From positions 62,001-126,000 of the forward strand of contig NW_026777157.1 of the NCBI RefSeq assembly GCF_030936135.1: a DNA stretch of 64,000 nucleotides. The letters run 5' to 3'. Below the pieces are notes generated by a model. The model searched no databases, was not told the DNA's origin, and saw only the letters and a program-made list of their open reading frames with translations. This stretch comes from Gavia stellata. Its lineage: Eukaryota > Chordata > Aves > Gaviiformes > Gaviidae. The position numbers and the translations under genes are program-made. Positions 58,263 to 64,000 of the stretch are shown one piece after another (position 1 is the first letter of the stretch; every line of letters starts with the position of its first letter).

Positions 58263-59540
58263 AGTGGCAAGAAAAGAGTTTTAGAACGGAGAATGTACAA
58301 GAGCTGTAGGATAAGAAGAGATTCAGTACGCTGCAGTTGTATTTAAAAAAAACAAACCAAACAACTCACTTTCTGAAAATTATCATTTAACAAGGGACCT
58401 TCAAGTGACTGCACTGAAATGAGGCCACCAGCAAACAAACTGTTAGAGCTAAACTGCGGCCTTTTGATATTACGGCACCCATTGACTGTAGTTCCCTCCA
58501 TACAAGGCATCTTTATAAATTCTTAACTTAAGCCTGCCACCAGCCACACTAACGTCTGAAAGCTCATATCCCAACCTTTCTGGGCTACAGAAGCAGCATG
58601 GCAGATGTGCACCATGGAGCTGGCACACACAATGGTTTAAGAACCAACAAAAAATTCTGCAAGAAGCTCTCACTGAAACTCCTGGGATAAATGTGCCAAT
58701 GAGCTAAAGATGCCAGTACAAGAACAACAGACATCCTGCAACACCATCCTTTGCCCTGCCCACATTTTTTTTTTTCCTCCCCCACGCTTCTTTTTTTAAA
58801 GCTACTTCCCCTAGCTAGAAACAAAAAATTGTTGATGGCACATTAATGATCATTAGACGTGTGCAACACGTGTTGCACATATACAATGTATTTAGCATTC
58901 CTACTGTCTAAACAACGTACATTCAATGTGCATTCTTGGGTCAAAAACACTAAAATACAGCCTGTTAAATAACATACAGTATTCTCCTGAATACTTAGGA
59001 GAATGGAGTGCTAGCGTCAAGTACGTATAGGCCACCGGTTCAGCTGTACACACACTCCTGGCAGAATGGGCCTTCACATAAAGGTGGACTGTTATGCTTA
59101 TAAAAATCTCTTTTGAACACTAATGAGAAACCAAAATCGAATTTCCTGCACATTCTAGACATACTTTATTTCCATCTTTATAATGCAGGGAAATTTCATC
59201 CACCAGCTCGAAATTAAGGGGGGGCAGGGGGAGGAGGAGCAGGGGGTGGCACCAACCAAAATCCAGATCTCTGAAATGCAGTAGAAACTAGAATCGATAA
59301 CTGAGTTCATTTATACTTTGATCAATTCCACTGCAGCAGAAAGTTGATTCGGCTCCCAGGGGAATCACAAGAAGGAAAAACACAAAAGATACGTTCCATA
59401 GTTATTGCATACGATTTCCACTGAAATAAAACAGTAAGTTCAAAAGAAGTCTCACTGTATCACTTGCAGGAGGATGTACAAACAACAAGTACAGCCTTTG
59501 GAAATCCCAGGTTCCAGAAACCAGCTGGAAAGACTGAAGC
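58263..59540. other. CDKAL1 intron, no feature recognised
   Basis: AT-rich low-copy DNA with a G-rich run near 59220. Nothing else is seen. Confidence 0.4.
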
Positions 59541-60112
59541 AAGGAAGATGTACCCTTGGTGGAAGAGGGGCAGGTCAGGGAATACTTCAGCAAACTGGAC
59601 ATACCTAAGTCCCTGGGCCCTGATGGGATGCACCCACAAGAGAGAGATGGACATACTGGAGACAGTCCAACAAAGGGCCATGAAGATGGTTAAGGGACTG
59701 GAGCATCTCTCCTAAGAGGAGAGGCTGAGAGAGCTGGCACTGTTCAGCCTGCAAGAGAAAGGCTCGGGGGAAGCTCATCAATGGATATTAAATACCTGAA
59801 GGGAGGGTCCAAAGAGGACAGACACAGGCTCTTTTCAGCGGTGCCCAGTGACAGGCCAGGAGGCAACGGGCACAAACTGAAACACAGGGTCCCTCTGAAC
59901 ATCACGAAACACTTTTTGACTGTGAGGCTGACTGAGCGCTGGCACAGGTTGCCCAAGGAGGTGGTGGAATCTCCCTCTTTAGAGCTATTCAAAAACTAGC
60001 TAGGCACGGTCCTGGCCACCTGGCTGTAGGTGGCCCTGCTGAAGCAGGGGGTTTGGAGAAGATGACCTCCAGAGGTCCCCTCCAGCCTCAATCCTTTCGT
60101 GATTCTCAGAAT
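59541..60112 (+). mobile_element. CR1 fragment, plus strand
   Basis: C-terminal end of ORF2 and the 3' UTR: 'ctggagacagtccaacaaag', a region of GLEHLS type, the 'gagaggctgagagagctggc' box, and the end 'ctccagcctcaatcctttcg'. 5'-truncated and diverged; a tail of 'gattctcag' type follows. Confidence 0.85.
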
Positions 60113-60514
60113 TTTATTCTTATTTCTCATTCCAGATGGCACAAGGCTACTCCAGGACTGCATTTTGAAGAGCTCAGCTTCTATTTAGGTAATTAAGGCG
60201 AAGCAGACAATTTTTCAGAAATGTTTTACACATACAAGCTGAAGTAACAGGAACCATTTTTCCAGTCTGATTACTCCATTAATCAATATCTCAGTCATAA
60301 CTGATTTCTAGAGAAAGTTTGTCTAGGGCAAGAAATCTGCCCAGGATTTATTGTTCATTATCACTACATTTTATCAACACTATTTTACTCATTTTTATCT
60401 TGTATTCAAATTTTACACTATGAGACAATGAGAACTTCCACCTTATTTTTAGAAGCTGACAGTGCACACAAGATACGAGCAAAGCAACAAGATAGGGTTG
60501 ATGGAAGAATTTAC
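60113..60514. other. CDKAL1 intron, no feature recognised
   Basis: AT-rich low-copy DNA between a CR1 fragment and the first coding exon. Confidence 0.4.
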
Positions 60515-60681
60515 CTGTCACTTGGGGGATCATCGTCTGCCTGAGTATTTTTTTGTGAATTGCGTTTTCGCACTTTTGGAAAAACATTCTTTCTTACAAA
60601 CTGCCGATCACGTGGCTTCAAGTCTTCTGCTGACACAGTGTCTTCAATAGCTTCAAGCACTGGTTCACAGGCAGCAGGCAT
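60515..60681 (-). CDS. CDKAL1: CDKAL1 first coding exon with start codon
   Basis: ATG at 60681-60679, then 55 codons and two carried bases to donor ACAG|GTAAAT. The translation has the acidic N-terminus (LEAIEDTVSAEDLKP), DRQFVRKNVFPKVRKRNSQK and an acidic end DDDPPSD, matching CDKAL1 in order and length. This start was chosen because it is the first Met, directly after an AG in a splice-like context. A run of seven A in sense keeps frame. With the next exon it encodes 92 residues plus one carried base. No damage is seen, so the 5' end looks functional; whether the rest of the gene exists beyond the inserted block is not visible. Confidence 0.93.
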
Positions 60682-62125
60682 CTTCAAGAAGCATTAGAGA
60701 AGACTGGTATTAGCAAGCATTTGAATACAAAGCCAAGGCCTAGTATCTACTGCATATGTTCTCATAAAGAAAAGTCAGATGTATTTCTACATATACCTGC
60801 GACAGATCATATAGATGAGGGAAGGTGAGCACATAAAAACAATCAACTACCCAGAGATATTTCCTGAGGCCCTCTTCCCCCGAGATCTCAAACACAGGCA
60901 GGGAGAAAGCCACAAACCAGAGAGAGTTTTTTAATTTTTTTTTTAATAATCTGTACCTTGCCATCTTCTAACTCAAAAACCCTGCAGCTCCTCTGACGTG
61001 ACATATCCAAGATACAAGTATTCTTAACCATGTCAGGCAGCACAGTGGAATACTGAGTTCATGTTATGCGATAGATATGCTTCCACTCACATCACAGAAG
61101 AATGAAAGACACAGCATTCAAGCGCCTCCTTCAGAGGTTGTTCTGGCTCTTTTATTTGTGTGCTGAAAACAGGTGCACAGTATTTCAATGTCTTCATAGT
61201 CCTTTTGAAAAGAAACCAAACTATTCCTAGAATTCCCGATCCCACAGGACTTTCATCTGAATTACTTCATCCATTAGGACAGCAAAAGAAAAATTCCTGT
61301 CCTCAGGTACAAGGTGTTAAACAACTACACCTAGCTAACATCAAATAGCCAATTACCATCTGGCTCATATAATACACGAGAAAATCATTAAAATCTATTT
61401 ATATTTTCCACAAGAAAATAAATATACACGCATCTATAGCTCCCAGCAGATCTCAAGATCCAGATCAGTTGTCAGGAAAGGAAAAAAAAGTTATTTACTA
61501 AAGGAGCCTGTGAAAAACAAAACAAAGCTATGCATTAATTACACGCCTCACACTGTGCTGTGTGTAATTCTTCATCAGAATAATGTCTGATTTAGCATTG
61601 GAAACTTGGTTTTGTACATGTCTCAACAGTTTACTAAGGAAATCACACAGGGGCATTTCACACAGTTTACAGGGAAAACACAACACTTTCCTAACTGGCA
61701 GTGAAGAACAAAAGAAACAAGGCTTTCATTTCTTTAAAACCAGATTTCAGGAACAGAAATCTCAGGCTACTGGCAACACCTCAAAGTATTTTGTACACAA
61801 CTGAATTACTCAAGGACATAAGAAGTTAAACACCTGTGCATTTTCCCCCGGTGTGAGTCCTTCAGTCCATCTTGCAAAGTACACTTCAAAATCAAACTTC
61901 ATATAACTTTTATAACATTTAACTTAAAAAGGAATATGATGATGTCACAAAGAGGATGCATCTGACAAAGATATAGAAGCGTTTAGCATTCTTCTAGATC
62001 AAAAATCCCAGGATCGCTAAAAATGCCACAAAGGATGAACAAAAATAAAAAGCTGTGGAAAGTCTAGCAATAAAGAATACTGGGGGGGGTGTGTGTGTGT
62101 GAGGCGACATCTCTTACACCACTTT
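60682..62125. other. CDKAL1 first intron(s), no other feature recognised
   Basis: AT-rich; short GT run at about 62087-62100. Frames up to 74 codons are not supported. Confidence 0.4.
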
Positions 62126-62180
62126 ATACTGTTGTAAATATTCTGATTTTTTACATCAAAATATGATTATATACTTTATA
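62126..62180 (+). repeat. Short piece like the start of the class I LTR
   Basis: 'ctgttgtaaatattctgatttttt' followed by 'caaaatatgattatatac' resembles the first 50 bp of LTRs 1-3 ('ctgttgtaaatactctgatt', then 'cacaatatgatcatatag'). Confidence 0.45.
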
Positions 62181-62368
62181 CCACTAACAGTATGTACAAA
62201 TAGGTAAAGTTATCTACTCAATACAGGGAAGGAAAAAAGGTTTTGATTTGTTGTTTTTTCTCTCTTCCAGAAAAATACCTGCTATAATGGAGCAGCTGCA
62301 AAACAAAGCAGCTTAGTTTATTTCCGTGGCCCCCAAAAGAACGAATACAGCCAAAAGAAAAGTCATAC

Positions 62369-62406
62369 CTTCTGAAGCAAGGTCTAAATCCTCTTGGAGA
62401 ATAATC
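62369..62406 (-). other. CDKAL1: Candidate non-coding 5' UTR exon of CDKAL1 (38 nt)
   Basis: A strong acceptor (TTTTTTTTCCCCAG) and donor (CAGAAG|GTATGA) bracket 38 nt on the minus strand, between the CpG-rich region and the ATG exon. No ATG inside. Position and order fit a spliced 5' UTR exon. Confidence 0.5.
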
Positions 62407-62699
62407 CTGGGGAAAAAAAAGAACAAAAAGCCATGGCAGGAACGAGCAGAACTAGCGGACAGAGAACCATGAGTTCGTGTTCTTGTCCAACAAGCATTCA
62501 TGCCCCCTTTGCAGAAACGCGTTTCTTGCTCACTCTGACCTCCTTCAGACCGGGTACACACGCTGACTCGCTGACGGCACCCGACCCCCGGGCAGCAACC
62601 CGGCCGCCAGAACCTCTGGAGGCTCCCGCCAAAGGGGCCACCCCCCCCCGGCTTTAACGCGCAGCCCAGAGGAGGCCCCGCAGAGGACGGGAGCATCGC

Positions 62700-63060
62700 G
62701 CGGGGGGGGGTGGGGAGAAGGAGCGGGGGAGGGAGTGGGGGGAGGGAGAGGGGGGAGAGAGTGGGGGGAGGGAGAGGGGGGAGAGAGTGGGGGGAGGGAG
62801 AGGGGGGAGAGAGTGGGGGGAGGGAGAGGGGGGGAGAGAGTGGGGGGAGGGAGAGGGGGGGAGAGAGTGGGGGGGAGGGAGAGGGGGGGAGAGAGTGGGG
62901 GGAGGGAGAGGGGGGGAGAGAGTGGGGGGAGGGAGAGGGGGGAGAGAGTGGGGAAGGGGAGAGAGTGGGGGGAGAGAGTGGGGGGGAGGGAGAGGGGGGA
63001 GGGAGTGGGGGGAGAGAGTGGGGGGAGAGTGGGGAAGGGGAGAGAGTGGGGAAGGGGAAG
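62700..63060. repeat. Purine-rich minisatellite (GGGGGGAGGGAGAGGGGGGAG-type)
   Basis: About 18 imperfect units of 16-22 bp, built from runs of 4-9 G separated by A, AGA or T on the plus strand. It makes long Gly/Arg/Glu frames (plus) and Pro/Ser/Leu frames (minus, up to 460 codons at 62545-63927) that are artefacts. The many G-runs could form quadruplexes. It lies just inside the CDKAL1 CpG-rich region. Confidence 0.9.
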
Positions 63061-63340
63061 GGGCCTCCACGGCGAGCCCCGGCTCTCACCCCGCCGGGCC
63101 CCGCACGCCCTCAGCAGGGCTCCGCCATCGCGGCCGCCGCGCCCCGCCTCAAGCCCCCGCGCGCGCGCAGCAGCGCCGCGACGGCGGTCGGCAGCGGCCA
63201 AACCGGTGCACGCGCTCTGGGACGCAGCCTCGCGAGAGAGAGCGCGGCTGCGCCGCCCGGCGGGGTGGGCAGCGGCAGCGGCGCGGCAGCGCGGGCCTGC
63301 CCGTCCCGCTGCGCGACCGCCGAGGGGTTTGTCCGCATGG
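63061..63340 (-). promoter_or_regulatory. CDKAL1: CpG-rich region, probable CDKAL1 promoter / first exon
   Basis: GC-rich with many CpGs (GCGCGCGCAGCAGCG, CCGCCGCGCC and similar), no TATA box, upstream of the CDKAL1 5' exons in minus-strand sense. The exact start site cannot be set. It ends abruptly at about 63337, where acrosin-like DNA begins. Confidence 0.65.
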
Positions 63341-63400
63341 TTAGCTGTGAAAATTGGCCATTTTATTGGAAGAACTGTCAGTTTTAGCACTTGCGTGCAC
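63337..63400 (-). pseudogene. Acrosin-like 3' UTR remnant, copy C
   Basis: 'gcatggttagctgtgaaaat' and on to 'tttattggaagaact' match the 3' end of copy B (42838-42880), including a polyadenylation signal at 63362-63367. Exons 3-5 are missing between this and exon 2, so copy C is internally deleted. Confidence 0.6.
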
Positions 63401-63590
63401 TCGGAGGCTGCTAGGAAGCAGTGGCACAAGCCCAGCCTTCTCCTGAGCAGTCTGTCAGCTGGGCCCTGGAGTGCCCAGGCACGGGGCGTGCTGCAAGGGA
63501 ACGGGACGGGACGGGGAGTAGCACATGGTGCCGTGCACAGGGCACCTGCTAGTGCTGTGGGGGATACCCCCATTCCCTGCTCCTCCTTAT

Positions 63591-63795
63591 CTGGCCTCAG
63601 TGAAGAGGTGGGCTGCCGCGAGGACCCACTGTGGGCTGATGAGGGACCCTCCGCACAGATGCCCTGTGCCCGTTTTCCAGGGATCCTGGGTGCCGATGAT
63701 CCAGGAGGGGCCAGGTCGCTGGCTGGGCATCTGTGCCACCCACGACGCGTGACATGCCGTAGTGAGAAGCCATGGGCCGGAGCGCACAGGTCCCT
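63591..63795 (-). pseudogene. Acrosin-like exon 2, copy C
   Basis: 205 nt, with the same frameshift, lost Cys and AT in place of the GT donor as copy A (3583-3787). Sequence beyond (63796-64000) continues to match 3788-3992 and runs off the window. Confidence 0.8.
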
Positions 63796-64000
63796 CTGGA
63801 AACAGAAACTCCTTACTGTCCTGCTCGAGGGCTTGCTGCTCTTCAGGCTACGAGTCAGCCGTCTTCCCGCTCCACATGCCGTTGCGTGGACAGCAAGGCC
63901 AGGGAACCCCGTGGGGCGTGCGTGCATCCACCCCTGTTTCTGCTTTGTCCCCGCAGGCCAGTTGTGCCAGCAGCATGGGTGCTGGCAAGGAACTGAGGTT

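Noticed and set aside
62545..63927. 460-codon minus-strand frame, Pro/Ser-rich
   Set aside because: It runs out of frame through acrosin-like exon 2, then through the CpG region and the G-rich minisatellite; its bulk is a repeat translation.

Overview
This window looks like a repeat-dense stretch of bird nuclear DNA. It holds CR1 LINEs in both orientations, endogenous retroviruses (ERVs) of three groups (class II alpha/beta-like, class I gamma-like, ERVL-like), several kinds of tandem repeat, fragments of an acrosin-like serine protease, and the 5' end of CDKAL1 on the minus strand. There are no bacterial-type genes; almost every long reading frame is retroviral or is a stop-free frame across a tandem repeat. 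The chromosome cannot be read from sequence alone: the ERV and satellite load would suit a W chromosome, a pericentromere or another poorly recombining site.

Layout. 1-3556: 3' part of a class II ERV (ERV-A: pol, a Cys-rich accessory ORF, a shortened env, 3' LTR), which ends in acrosin-like DNA. 3557-9217: acrosin-like pseudoexons on the minus strand, with a young non-autonomous ERVL-like element inserted at 5652-8465. 9336-12760: satellite S1. 13560-15130: diverged tandem repeat S2. 15342-18725: 5'-truncated class I ERV with its 3' LTR. 18726-23219: segment D, carrying a solo LTR. 23220-32354: low-copy DNA with two CR1s and an ERVL-type LTR. 32355-33275: a class I LTR. 33276-42688: second copy of D, in which the solo LTR is replaced by a full provirus (provirus B, 36742-42041). 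42689-44940: second acrosin-like copy. 44970-48460, 49260-50830 and 51036-54396: second copies of S1, S2 and the class I ERV with LTR. 54397-62700: CDKAL1 5' exons and introns. 62700-63340: purine-rich minisatellite and CpG-rich promoter. 63341-64000: third acrosin-like fragment.

How it fits together. The repeated order acrosin - S1 - S2 - class I ERV - LTR, with D next to it, marks an amplified block whose copies are almost identical. The outer flanks of the middle block both look like ordinary intronic DNA and each abuts a copy of the same class I LTR, so LTR-mediated recombination inside or near a CDKAL1 intron is the simplest model. ERV insertions give relative dates: each acrosin copy has an insertion that the other lacks, and the two D copies hold the solo-LTR and full-provirus states of one insertion with the same 6-bp target duplication.

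The most novel-looking item is a small ORF between pol and env in both class II ERVs. The two copies are diverged but share the spacing C-x2-C-x14-C-x2-C, consistent with a zinc-binding accessory protein. Provirus B also has an 18-nt primer binding site that, from memory of the tRNA, matches initiator tRNA-Met, and it carries at least three foreign segments between near-identical LTRs.
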